Below are positions 45,091 through 53,405 of a stretch of 64,000 nt of DNA, piece after piece. The notes below the pieces were generated by a model. It saw nothing but the letters and a program-made list of their open reading frames with translations, was not told the origin of the DNA and did no database searches. The stretch comes from Lewinellaceae bacterium (GTDB taxonomy: Bacteria > Bacteroidota > Bacteroidia > Chitinophagales > Saprospiraceae): NCBI GenBank assembly GCA_016719605.1, contig JADJYW010000004.1, forward strand, positions 310,001 to 374,000. Reading direction: 5' to 3'. Made by a program: the position numbers and the translations under genes. Within the stretch, counting starts at the first letter, position 1; the number at the start of each line of letters is the position of its first letter.

Positions 45091-46937
45091 TTATTTCCGA
45101 ACGACAGGCCGCACAATGTTTCCGCTCTCCAATCGAATGCTCAGGTAGTACGTTCCCGCCGGCAAAAGGCTTAGATCAATTGCTTCGTCTATTCGCTGCC
45201 CGTGCAGGGATTTGGTAAAAATCTGGCGCTGCTGTCCATCCTGTACGGATACCGCGATCTGTTCGCTCCGGGCGAGCGTCAGGCCAATCCGTACCGAACC
45301 CGATGTCGGGTTTGGCGCCAGCGAAAACTGCGAAACGGAGGCCGGCAAAGCCGTGGAGGAAACGACCACCAACAAGCCGGGCTGGTAAGTACAGCCGTTG
45401 GCTGAAAGGAGTTGGCATTCGTACAAACCATCCTGAGCAGGCGTGTAGGTAGCTGCCGTAGCACCTGGAATAGGATTGCCGTCCAGCATCCACTGGTAGG
45501 CCGTCCACATACCCGCCGAAATGCTTAGCGTGCCGGCATCGAACGACAACGCGAGACCCGGCGGCGGTGTCTCAACAGCCTCCACCAAAAACGTGTCGAG
45601 GCGGATACAGCCTTGCGCATCCTGTGCCTCCACGGTGTACGTCCCGGGATTGAGATACACGATGGTCGAGTCCGGCTGATCCACATTCCACTGGAAAGAG
45701 TACGGGGCCTGGCCGCCGCTGATATCCAGATCAATAATGCCGTTCAGAGAATTGTAGCAGGAGGCATTGGTCACCGTGGCGGCGAGTTGGAACGCGGAGC
45801 AGCGCTCGGCCACTTTGTAAATAACGCCTTGTGCCAGCGCGGCCACATAGAGCTCGCCGGCACGGTCTTCGCCGAAGGTGCTGTACTGGTTGGCGGCAAA
45901 CTGCCCGACCAGCACCGTCGAAAATGTCCCGTCCGACAGCCGGCGGATAGCCCACCAGCGGCCGCTCACATAGTCGGCACACAAGTAATACCCGTACAGG
46001 TCGGAGTAACCGGCGCCGCGGTAGATAAACCCGCCGGTGACCGAGCGCCCGAGCGATGGATTGGCGTACTCGAACGCCGGCCCGGAATACCCGGAAATGG
46101 GCAGGCAGCCGTTCGGGTTGTGCGCAAACGTACCCTCGTAGCAGCGCCAGCCGTAGTTGCGGCCACCGGTACCCGCCGGCTCAAAATCAATTTCTTCCCG
46201 GGTGTTTTGGCCTACGTCGGCTACCCAGATATCGCCGGTGAGGCGATCGAAGGAGAACCGCCAGGGATTGCGCCAGCCCCACGACCAGATTTCGGGGCGA
46301 AAAGTCGTATCACCCACAAATGGATTATCGGCCGGGATGGCGTACGGCAAACCGGGCGACGTGCTGCCTACATCTATGCGGAGCATTTTTCCCAGCAGGG
46401 ATTTTTCCCCTGCCCGTTGTTTTGCGGGTCGCCGCCGGAACCGCCGTCGCCGAGCGCTGTGTAGAGATACCCGTCGGGGCCAAACTTCACGCCGCCGCCG
46501 TTGTGGTTGGAGAACGGCTGTGCCTGGGTGAATAAAATTTCTTCACTGTCGGGGTTCGCCTCGTTGGGGTTGTCGGTTTTTACAGAGAAGCGCGACAGCC
46601 GGGTGGCGCCATCCGTTTCGCGGGTGTAGTTGACATAAAAAACGCCGGTTTGGGCATAGTCGGGCGGGAAAGCCAGGCCGAGCAAGCCCTGCTCGTTGCC
46701 GTTGGAGCGCACGCGCGGGTCAATGTTCAAAAATGGATTGGGCAAGCGGTTGCCCGCACTGTCGAGCACCCAAATATAGCCGCGCTGCTCCACGATAAAC
46801 AGGCGGCTGTCGCCGCAATGCGCAATGTCCACCGGACGGGTAAATCCCGTGGCGTAGGACTTCAGTTCGATTTTGGGCTGGGCGCCGAGCGCAAAACCGA
46901 GGAGCAGGAAAAGAACGAAAAGTACTTGTTTTTGCAT
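45091..46937 (-). pseudogene. PQQ-type sugar dehydrogenase with SprB repeat and T9SS domain, interrupted by a one-base frameshift
   Basis: Signal peptide MQKQVLFVLFLLLGFALGAQ, then a six-bladed glucose/sorbosone dehydrogenase propeller: SYATGFTRPVDIAHCGDSRL, NGNEQGLLGLAFPPDYAQTG, SNHNGGGVKFGPDGYLYTAL, then in the second frame IWSWGWRNPWRFSFDRLTGD. These mark PQQ-dependent aldose dehydrogenases, which oxidise sugars in the periplasm or outside. A SprB-type repeat (ISGGQAPYSFQWNVDQPDST), an Ig-like part and a T9SS domain follow. The break is at a three-C run (plus strand GGG 46398-46400); a fourth C gives KNPLLGKMLRIDVGS, the expected sequence, and 615 residues in total. Error is likelier than decay. 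Confidence 0.85.
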
Positions 46938-47034
46938 GACAGGGTGGTTTGGATACAGGACGGAAACGCCCGAACATCGGGAGGTTTTGCCGGACACCGG
47001 CTATCCAAAACAAATCTTGTCGGGTAATGGCGGA

Positions 47035-48057
47035 TCAGGAGGCCGATTCCGCCCGGTTGCGCGTGCCAAGCAGGATAACAACCCCCACCAGCAGAATGAA
47101 ATAGTAGGTCAAAAACCGCCAGCCCGTCAGGACGGGGCCTACGGCAAACTGTGGAATAAGTGCGCCAAATACGAGGATAAATGCCACTTCTGCACCGCCG
47201 GCGCCGCCCGGTGTGGGCACAAAAATCGTAGCCGAGAAAACCATCCACTGCAGGAAAAAAATGTTAAAAAAATCAACCTGAAGCCCCAGTGCCAACAAGA
47301 CGGCAATCAGCACAAAAAGACGTGTACCCCACTGCCCGGCCAACGCCAGCATACTGTACAAAAACGGTTTGCGGCCTTTGGCATAAATCAATCTGGAGGT
47401 ATGCCGGAAATCGGAAATCAGCATTTGCCACTGCTCGGAGCGGCTTGGACGCCCCTTTTTTTCATTTCGCCGCCGGCGCCATTTTCTAAAAACGATTATT
47501 GCTATGGTCAAAAGTGCCGCAAGCAGTACAGCCGTCCAGCCATGCGCACTACAAAAATCCCCGACTTTTTTCCACAGCGGGTTGGCCCACGGGCGCGTCA
47601 TGGCTAATGAAACCGGAATAAGTACAAAAATGTAAAAAACGCCCTCCTCGAACTGCCCCAACAGCGCCAGCGACGCTGCCTGCCCAGGCCGGTACCCGTG
47701 CTGGATGAGCATACCCATTTTGAACGGCGTACCGCCGACCACATTCGGCGCCACCACCCCGCCAACATCCGTGACGACCGCAATGCGCAGCAAATCCAGA
47801 TTGGAAACCGGCACGCCAAAAAACTGCGACCAGATCAAAAGCCGCAATCCGTGCCACAGCCAGGGCAGCAGGGATAATATGGCCGCAAGGAGCAAGTAGC
47901 CCGCCGAAAACCTCGACCAGTCGAGCGGCTGACTTTGGTCGGTCAGGTACCAGGACAGTGCCAGGTTGAATAATACGCCAATACAAACAATCGGCACCAG
48001 ACGCCGAAGGACGGTTTGCATGGTGGGCAAGCGCAGCGCCCCGGGTTCTTTTTCCAT
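47035..48057 (-). CDS. UPF0104/LPG-synthase-TM family membrane protein
   Basis: 340 residues, seven or eight predicted membrane helices and a basic cytoplasmic loop (FRKWRRRRNEKKGRPSR). Motifs PNVVGGTPFKMGML and VPTPGGAGGAEVAFILVFGA are those of the MprF/AglD2-like lysylphosphatidylglycerol synthase transmembrane family, which includes lipid flippases. It is the last gene of the nonulosonic-acid operon (6 bp after neuA), so moving a glycolipid or glycan intermediate is a reasonable guess. The start MEKEPGALR could also be MQTVLRRLV a few codons on. Confidence 0.8.
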   Translation of the reverse strand: MEKEPGALRLPTMQTVLRRLVPIVCIGVLFNLALSWYLTDQSQPLDWSRFSAGYLLLAAILSLLPWLWHGLRLLIWSQFFGVPVSNLDLLRIAVVTDVGGVVAPNVVGGTPFKMGMLIQHGYRPGQAASLALLGQFEEGVFYIFVLIPVSLAMTRPWANPLWKKVGDFCSAHGWTAVLLAALLTIAIIVFRKWRRRRNEKKGRPSRSEQWQMLISDFRHTSRLIYAKGRKPFLYSMLALAGQWGTRLFVLIAVLLALGLQVDFFNIFFLQWMVFSATIFVPTPGGAGGAEVAFILVFGALIPQFAVGPVLTGWRFLTYYFILLVGVVILLGTRNRAESAS

Positions 48058-48063
48058 TTGAAT

Positions 48064-48810
48064 TCAGGGATTGACTTGCAAGGGCAGCACCAGATCCAGG
48101 TTCCATTTTTCCAATACCTGTTCGGCAAATTCCCACTGGTACAAGTTGTCCAGATCAGTGGCGTACTCCGGGCCGGTTACACACGGCAGGATGATGTTGC
48201 CGGTCAGACTTTTCTTCTGCAAGATTGTTTCCCGTCGGATCACCTCGATTTGTCCGGTTTGCCAATAGGTTTCCGGCAGGGCCTGGCGAGGCATATTGTA
48301 GGGTTCCGGCCACGCCGTTTGCAACAATGGATGCAGCATACCCTGTTCGATATGCCACATTTTGTACGGGTTTTGCCCGGAAGGCGTCACCCCGCGCACA
48401 CTGTCTGCCTCCGGATTTTCGAGCAGGGCACGGATAGCCGAGTCCACCAGGCCGGGCGCCCGGAAAGGGGAGGTTGGGCGCAGTTGCACGACGATGTCGG
48501 GCAGGTAACCTTCGGTTTCCGCCAGCCGGCGCAGCGCATGCTCGAAAACCGGGAAATCCGTAGTGCCGTCTTCTGCCAGATCGGCCGGCCGTAAAAAGGG
48601 AACTTCCGCCCCCCAGGCACGGGCAATTTCCGCAATTTCCGCACTATCGGTACTCACCAATACCCGCTGCACCAACCGCGCCTGCAACCCGGCCGCGATG
48701 CTGTACGCCAGCAAGGGCACTCCGCCGAGCGGTTTGATATTTTTTCCGGGAATACTTTTTGAGCCGCCGCGGGCGGGTACAATGGCTACGATTTCGGGGT
48801 TCTTCGTCAT
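48064..48810 (-). CDS. neuA: CMP-N-acylneuraminate (nonulosonate) cytidylyltransferase
   Basis: 248 residues, full length for NeuA-type enzymes. It activates a nine-carbon ulosonic acid with CTP to the CMP-sugar. Motifs: IVPARGGSKSIPGKNIKPLG (nucleotide loop), VLVSTDSAEIAEIARAWGAE, VVQLRPTSPFR and the C-terminal YQWEFAEQVL. The sugar may be Neu5Ac, legionaminate, pseudaminate or KDN; the sequence alone does not decide. Its start overlaps the stop of the Gfo/Idh gene by 4 bp (48807-48810), a sign of translational coupling. Confidence 0.88.
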   Translation of the reverse strand: MTKNPEIVAIVPARGGSKSIPGKNIKPLGGVPLLAYSIAAGLQARLVQRVLVSTDSAEIAEIARAWGAEVPFLRPADLAEDGTTDFPVFEHALRRLAETEGYLPDIVVQLRPTSPFRAPGLVDSAIRALLENPEADSVRGVTPSGQNPYKMWHIEQGMLHPLLQTAWPEPYNMPRQALPETYWQTGQIEVIRRETILQKKSLTGNIILPCVTGPEYATDLDNLYQWEFAEQVLEKWNLDLVLPLQVNP

Positions 48811-49793
48811 GCAAATTCAAGGGTAGTATTGGCCATAGCCGCCTTGGCAGCCAAAGCAATTTCAAGTGCCCGGATACCGTCGTGCAGCGTGCAGGCCGGT
48901 TGGCGCGCATGGCGCAGGCAGTCCAGAAAATGTTCCACCTCGGCGCGGAACATTTCATTTCGATCAAAAAACCGGCCGGCCGCAATAGCCTCCACGCGCG
49001 CGCCTCCCTCCGTGTACAGTTTGGCTGTACCCGACTGGGCCTCCCATTCCACACGCCCCTGTTCGCCAATAATATGGAGCGAATGCTGCGGCGGGCGGGA
49101 AACATAGTCGAGATAAACAGAACCGATCGCGCCGTTCCGGAACCGAAGTAAAACCAGTGCCGCATCTTCGGTATCGGTTTGCAGGCTGGACAAATGGCCG
49201 CCGATAGCCTGTACTGAGTCCACTTCGCCGACGAGCCAGCGCAGGTAATCGAACGGGTGGCACAGGGTACGCACGACGCCCCCGCCGAGGTCTTCGCGGG
49301 CGCTGTAACTCTGGCGGTAGTCCTCCCACGGGTGCCAGCCGGGCAGGTACTCGCCCCAATGCACCTGTGCCGAGATGATTTTCCCGATATGCCCCGCCGC
49401 GATCCGTTTTTGAATTTCCTGAAAAACACCGTGAAACCGAAACTGGAAACCCACCTGTAGAATCAGGTTTTTTTGATCTGCCAGCCGGGCTAATTCGTCC
49501 AGCCCGTCGAGGTTGTGCGAGACCGGTTTTTCCAAAAAAATAGAACAACCGGCTTCGGCAGCAGCCAAGGCGGTTTCGAGGTGTAAGGCAGTAGGGTTGC
49601 AAATAAATACGGCATCCGGCCCCCAGTCCAACGCGACTTCGAGGCGCTCGAAAGGCAAATGAGCGGGCAACGTGCCGGTCGGCAACGTGCATCGGCCCTG
49701 GGTAACAGCAGCCAGTTGCCGGACACCGGCCGAAGCGAGATTGGTCAAATGCCGGCGACCGATAGAGCCAAGACCTGCGATGAGTATTTTCAT
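48807..49793 (-). CDS. Gfo/Idh/MocA family oxidoreductase
   Basis: 328 residues. The Rossmann start KILIAGLGSIGRRHLTNLA, the EKPVS motif (FLEKPVSHNL) and FRFHGVFQEIQKRI identify the family. These enzymes oxidise or dehydrate hexose derivatives with NAD(P). In legionaminic-acid clusters a member (PtmF) helps make the GDP-GlcN precursor; a related role may apply here. It overlaps neuA by 4 bp and follows the GT-like gene by 41 bp. MKILIAGLGS at 49793 is the chosen start, replacing a longer upstream frame. Confidence 0.88.
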   Translation of the reverse strand: MKILIAGLGSIGRRHLTNLASAGVRQLAAVTQGRCTLPTGTLPAHLPFERLEVALDWGPDAVFICNPTALHLETALAAAEAGCSIFLEKPVSHNLDGLDELARLADQKNLILQVGFQFRFHGVFQEIQKRIAAGHIGKIISAQVHWGEYLPGWHPWEDYRQSYSAREDLGGGVVRTLCHPFDYLRWLVGEVDSVQAIGGHLSSLQTDTEDAALVLLRFRNGAIGSVYLDYVSRPPQHSLHIIGEQGRVEWEAQSGTAKLYTEGGARVEAIAAGRFFDRNEMFRAEVEHFLDCLRHARQPACTLHDGIRALEIALAAKAAMANTTLEFA

Positions 49794-49834
49794 AGTTGTG
49801 TGTTTGTGTGTTTTGGTGCTGGAGTGTTTTCGTT

Positions 49835-50785
49835 TTATTCCAGATAATTCCTGCACACGTCGGCGATGTGCCGGGCCGATGTGCCGTCATTTTGTACCGG
49901 GCGCAGGGTTTCGGCAAAAGCCGGATCGAGGTCACTGTACACGGCTTTGCCCATGCCGAGCGCGACCAGCAGAACCGAGGAAAACTTGGTGACCATGGCC
50001 GAACAATTGGCAATCATCGGGTTGATATTGCCACCCGGAAAGACAAGCGCCTCCGGGGCATACCGCTCGATTTCCGCAATGGCCCGCGGATGGTTTTCAT
50101 TGGGATGTAATTTGAAAATAACGGGCCGACCCTCGGCTACCTCCAGCACCCGGCGGATAAAAGCCTTGCGATTCTCGTACTGCCGGCTTTCGCGCAGGCT
50201 GGAAGTGGCCCCGAGCACGAAGTCCCGGTGCGGAAAATCGTTTTGCGCATATTCCGAGAGGTTATCGAAATTCGGGATTCCAGTCACGATGATTTTTTCG
50301 GCCGGGATGCCCTTGCGCACAAAGAGGTCCCGAAATCCTTCGGAAGCCACGCAAAATTTTTGGTACGCATGCGAAAGTCCGGTCATGGCGGTGTTGCCGA
50401 GGTAGCGCGGCAGACCAAGTCCGCGCACGATCCGGTAGGTCAGGTTTTCGGGGGTTAGCATACCTTCCTGTACCAGAATGATATTTTTCGAGCGGATGTT
50501 TTTCGGGATAATCAGGTCGGAACAGGTTACGACCAGGTCGTAGTCTGGTCGTTGTCCCTTGCTGTCTATCTGCACGTTTTTTTCTGAAAAAAACTGTTTT
50601 GTAGCGCGCTGGTGCGCGCCTCCGAGAATAGTGAAATCCAGCCAACCAGCCTCCGCTGCCCGCTGTACTATTCCGTCGGAATAGTACGGAGTGAACCAGC
50701 ATGCACACTCCGGCAACGCTTGCGCCACCTGAAACAGCATACTGGTCTGGTTGAGCGAACCTCCGATAAACAGCACTTTTTTCAT
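49835..50785 (-). CDS. GT-B-like surface carbohydrate protein
   Basis: 316 residues. N-terminal Rossmann-like half (KKVLFIGGSLNQTSMLFQVA) and a C-terminal half with FKLHPNENHPRAIAEIERY, then INPMIANCSAMVTKFSSVLL and ALGMGKAVYSDL. This LHPNE...S-x-S-S arrangement is that of CDP-glycerol glycerophosphotransferase-like, polysialyltransferase-like and UDP-GlcNAc 2-epimerase-like GT-B proteins. Position between neuB and the Gfo/Idh gene suggests a transferase for the nonulosonic acid, or an epimerase-like step before NeuB. I cannot decide between them. Confidence 0.6.
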   Translation of the reverse strand: MKKVLFIGGSLNQTSMLFQVAQALPECACWFTPYYSDGIVQRAAEAGWLDFTILGGAHQRATKQFFSEKNVQIDSKGQRPDYDLVVTCSDLIIPKNIRSKNIILVQEGMLTPENLTYRIVRGLGLPRYLGNTAMTGLSHAYQKFCVASEGFRDLFVRKGIPAEKIIVTGIPNFDNLSEYAQNDFPHRDFVLGATSSLRESRQYENRKAFIRRVLEVAEGRPVIFKLHPNENHPRAIAEIERYAPEALVFPGGNINPMIANCSAMVTKFSSVLLVALGMGKAVYSDLDPAFAETLRPVQNDGTSARHIADVCRNYLE

Positions 50786-50808
50786 CGTAAAAACGCTTTG
50801 GTTTGCAC

Positions 50809-51681
50809 TCAGGCCAATACCCGGCGGAGTTTTTTACGCGGGGCCAGTTCGCTTTCGTAAACCTGTTTGACGCCGTCGCCCAACGCCTCTTCCACGGCAC
50901 GAATATCCTTGACCAAGCGGGTCATGCCCGTCGGCTCTACGGATGCCGCCTGGTCGCTGCCCCACATGGCACGGTCGAGCGTAAAATGCCGCTCCACGAA
51001 ACAGGCGCCGAGCGCCACTGCCGCCACGGTCGTAGCAAGCCCGGTTTCGTGCCCCGAATACCCGACAGGAATCCCGGGAAACCAGAGGCGCAGGGTGTGC
51101 AGCATTCGCAAATTCAGTTCGTGCAGCGGGCAGGGATACGCCGATGTGGAATGCGCGATCAGCAAATTACCACCGCCAAGTTGTTCCACCGCGCGGTCTA
51201 TTTCCGACATGGTGGACATGCCCGTAGAAATCATAAGCGGTTTGCCGGTACCTTTCATTTTTGCCAATAAAGGCAAATCGGTCAATGATGCGGAAGCGGC
51301 TTTGTACAGCGGTGGATTGAACTGTTCGATGAAATCCACGGCCTCCTCGTCCCAGCAGGAAGCAAACCAGTCTACACCCTTGGTGCGGCAATAGCGATCA
51401 ATTTCAGCGTATTCGGCCTCGTTGAACTCTACTTTGTAGCGGTACTCCAGGTAAGTCATACGTCCCCAGGGCGTATCGCGCTCGAGGTTTCGCTGGTCGG
51501 GCGGTACGCATAGTTCAGGCGTGCGTTTTTGAAATTTGACTGCCGAACAACCGGCAGCGACGGCCTCGTCAATCAGCTGTTTGGCTATTTCCAGCGAGCC
51601 GTTATGGTTCAAGCCGATCTCGGCAATGATGTAGTTGAGGGTACCAAAACCGATTTTTTTTCCCGTGTTGAGGTGGATCAT
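50809..51681 (-). CDS. neuB: N-acetylneuraminate synthase family protein, no SAF domain
   Basis: 290 residues. A TIM barrel of the NeuB family condenses a hexose derivative with phosphoenolpyruvate. Motifs: IIAEIGLNHNGSLEIAKQLI, VKFQKRTPELC, MISTGMSTMSEID, IAHSTSAYPCPLHELNLRML and GYSGHETGLATTVAAVALGA; the metal-binding His residues are present. The usual C-terminal antifreeze-like SAF domain (about 60 residues) is absent. It is coupled to the HAD phosphatase by a 4-bp overlap (51678-51681), which suggests that the product is a 9-phosphate that the phosphatase then cleaves. Confidence 0.88.
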   Translation of the reverse strand: MIHLNTGKKIGFGTLNYIIAEIGLNHNGSLEIAKQLIDEAVAAGCSAVKFQKRTPELCVPPDQRNLERDTPWGRMTYLEYRYKVEFNEAEYAEIDRYCRTKGVDWFASCWDEEAVDFIEQFNPPLYKAASASLTDLPLLAKMKGTGKPLMISTGMSTMSEIDRAVEQLGGGNLLIAHSTSAYPCPLHELNLRMLHTLRLWFPGIPVGYSGHETGLATTVAAVALGACFVERHFTLDRAMWGSDQAASVEPTGMTRLVKDIRAVEEALGDGVKQVYESELAPRKKLRRVLA

Positions 51682-52259
51682 GGCGTGTCAGGTTCAAGTT
51701 GTACAATCAGGTGGTTATTGAAAATGCCGGCAGGTTCGGAGGTGGTCAGGCCCTTGGCAAACAGGATCAGCTCGGCCAGTTCGCGGAAGGCTCCATGCCC
51801 GCCAGGTTGCCCGCAACAGTAATCGGCGAGGTCTTTTATTGGGCCCAGCGCATCCGCCGGACAAGCGCTGAGGCCGGCCAGCCGGAGCGCTGCTTCGTCG
51901 TTCATGTCGTCGCCGATAAAGGCGACTTCCGCCGGCCGAAGGCCCTGCTGTTCCAGTATGGTCAGGAAAAGTTGGTGCTTGTCTTTTACGCCGAGGTGCA
52001 GTTGGGTTATTTGCAGTTTGGCTGCCCGTGCTGCCACGATGGGGGAATTTTCGCCGGTTACGATGCCGACTTCCACGCCGGCTATCGCGCGCAGGCGCTC
52101 CACGCCCATGCCGTCGCGCATGGAAAACCGTTTCATCTCCTCACCTTGTGCGGAGTAGTACACGCCGGCATCGGTCAGTACGCCATCGCAATCGGTGAGC
52201 ACCAGTTTGATGCGTGCCGCTTTTTCAAGCACCGCACTCGAAGCCGCATTTTTTTGCAT
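51678..52259 (-). CDS. KdsC-like HAD phosphatase (type C0)
   Basis: 193 residues, the usual length for KdsC and KDN-9-phosphate phosphatase. HAD motifs: LVLTDCDGVLTDAGVYY (nucleophile Asp), IVTGENSPIVAARAAKL, LGVKDKHQLF, and AFIGDDMNDEAAL. It removes phosphate from a sugar-acid phosphate. Being coupled to neuB, its most likely substrate is the 9-phosphate made by NeuB rather than KDO-8-phosphate. I chose the start at MQKNAASSAV (52259) over a longer frame; a CACCTTTG box lies 115 bp upstream. Confidence 0.85.
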   Translation of the reverse strand: MQKNAASSAVLEKAARIKLVLTDCDGVLTDAGVYYSAQGEEMKRFSMRDGMGVERLRAIAGVEVGIVTGENSPIVAARAAKLQITQLHLGVKDKHQLFLTILEQQGLRPAEVAFIGDDMNDEAALRLAGLSACPADALGPIKDLADYCCGQPGGHGAFRELAELILFAKGLTTSEPAGIFNNHLIVQLEPDTP

Positions 52260-52374
52260 GCCGGGTATAGTTTCAAATAGACACAAAGGCCTGGCTATGC
52301 GCCGGTTGGCACAAAAACAACGCGCAGCATTGAAGTACAATCCTGCGGGCAATATGTATCCGTGAAAATTCAGG

Positions 52375-52382
52375 CAAAGGTG
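52375..52382 (-). promoter_or_regulatory. Candidate -7 box of the phosphatase-neuB operon (CACCTTTG)
   Basis: On the minus strand CACCTTTG, one base off TAnnTTTG, lies 115 bp upstream of the phosphatase start. The gap to the upstream SDR gene (52260-52447) is 188 bp, enough for a separate promoter. Confidence 0.35.
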
Positions 52383-52447
52383 CCGGCGACGTATGTCCGC
52401 AGTGTTAGCGCGGTGTTACGTTTAGTTTAACAATTCCGGGGCGCGGC

Positions 52448-53263
52448 TCAAACTGCCGTCCAGCCGCCATCCACGACAAGGTTTGCGCCGGTCATGTAGG
52501 CAGAGGCATCGCTGGCCAAAAAAACCAGGGCGCCCTTGTAATCCCGGGGATTGGCCATACGCCCGAGGCTGGTGCGTTGGCTGTAGTTTTGGACAAACCA
52601 GTCGTCCTGGCCATTTTGTACGCCGCCCGGAGAAAGTGCATTCACGCGTACGCCCTTGTTGCCCCAATAGGCGGCCAGATAGCGCGTGAAATTCAGCACG
52701 CCGCCTTTGGTGGCCGGGTATGCCGGCGACTTGTAAAAGGTTTGGGTGCCGTCCGGTTTTTGGTACAGCGACTGGTCTGGGCCGACCATTCCGTAGGTAG
52801 AGGCAATGTTTATGATGCTGCCGCTGCCGTGCGCAGCCATTGGCGCACCCAAAATCTGGCAGGTTAAGAAAACCCCGGTCAGGTTCACCTCCACGGATCG
52901 AAGCCACATATCCAGCGGGTAGTTTTCAAATTTAGACTGCTCCGCTGCGAGCGCGGGACTTTCAAACATGTCGTTTACCGCGGCATTGTTTACCAAAATA
53001 TCCAATGGGCCAAACTGTCGAAGTATCATTTCCCGGGCAGTAGCGAGCGATACCGGGCTGGTCACATCCAGTTCTAAGGGGAGGTGGCCGGCGGCGGGAA
53101 GTTGATTGATCAAATCCGTGCAGGTGTCCAGATTCAAATCAGCGGCAATGACACGGGCGCCGGCTTCGGCAAGGGCCAGGCAGTGCTGCCGGCCGAGGAG
53201 GCCGGTTGCGCCGGTCACAAGCGCCGTTTTACCGTGTAAGGAAAAAAGTTCGGGAGTGGTCAT
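52448..53263 (-). CDS. SDR oxidoreductase of the nonulosonic-acid cluster
   Basis: 271 residues, complete classical SDR. NAD(P) motif TGATGLLGRQ, acidic strand end AADLNLD, NNAAV, catalytic Ser in INIASTYG, and YPATK as the YxxxK pair. It resembles gluconate 5-dehydrogenase and PtmA-type SDRs of legionaminic-acid clusters. Two features: an insertion around SLYQKPDGTQTFYKSP before the catalytic Tyr, and a C-terminus ending VDGGWTAV. It probably oxidises or reduces the sugar precursor of the cluster. The ATG at 53263 (MTTPELFSL) is preferred. Confidence 0.82.
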   Translation of the reverse strand: MTTPELFSLHGKTALVTGATGLLGRQHCLALAEAGARVIAADLNLDTCTDLINQLPAAGHLPLELDVTSPVSLATAREMILRQFGPLDILVNNAAVNDMFESPALAAEQSKFENYPLDMWLRSVEVNLTGVFLTCQILGAPMAAHGSGSIINIASTYGMVGPDQSLYQKPDGTQTFYKSPAYPATKGGVLNFTRYLAAYWGNKGVRVNALSPGGVQNGQDDWFVQNYSQRTSLGRMANPRDYKGALVFLASDASAYMTGANLVVDGGWTAV

Positions 53264-53284
53264 ACAGCAAATTGTTTTAGCACG

Positions 53285-53292
53285 CAAAGGTC
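53285..53292 (-). promoter_or_regulatory. Candidate -7 box of the SDR gene (GACCTTTG)
   Basis: On the minus strand GACCTTTG, one base off TAnnTTTG, lies 21 bp upstream of the start at 53263. Confidence 0.4.
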
Positions 53293-53348
53293 GGGGGCGT
53301 ATGTTTCCCTATTGTTAAGCATCGCGCGTCCCTGGGTTGAAGAAACAA

Positions 53349-53382
53349 ACGAGGCCGTCTCGCGCTTGCGGGACGGCCTCGT
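53349..53382 (-). terminator. Terminator of the second M4 protease gene
   Basis: Eleven-bp arms ACGAGGCCGTC (53349-53359) and GACGGCCTCGT (53372-53382) lie directly after the M4 gene stop at 53406 and, on the minus strand, are followed by TTGTTTCTT. Confidence 0.7.
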
Positions 53383-53405
53383 ACTGTTTCAAACAGCCTC
53401 TAAAA

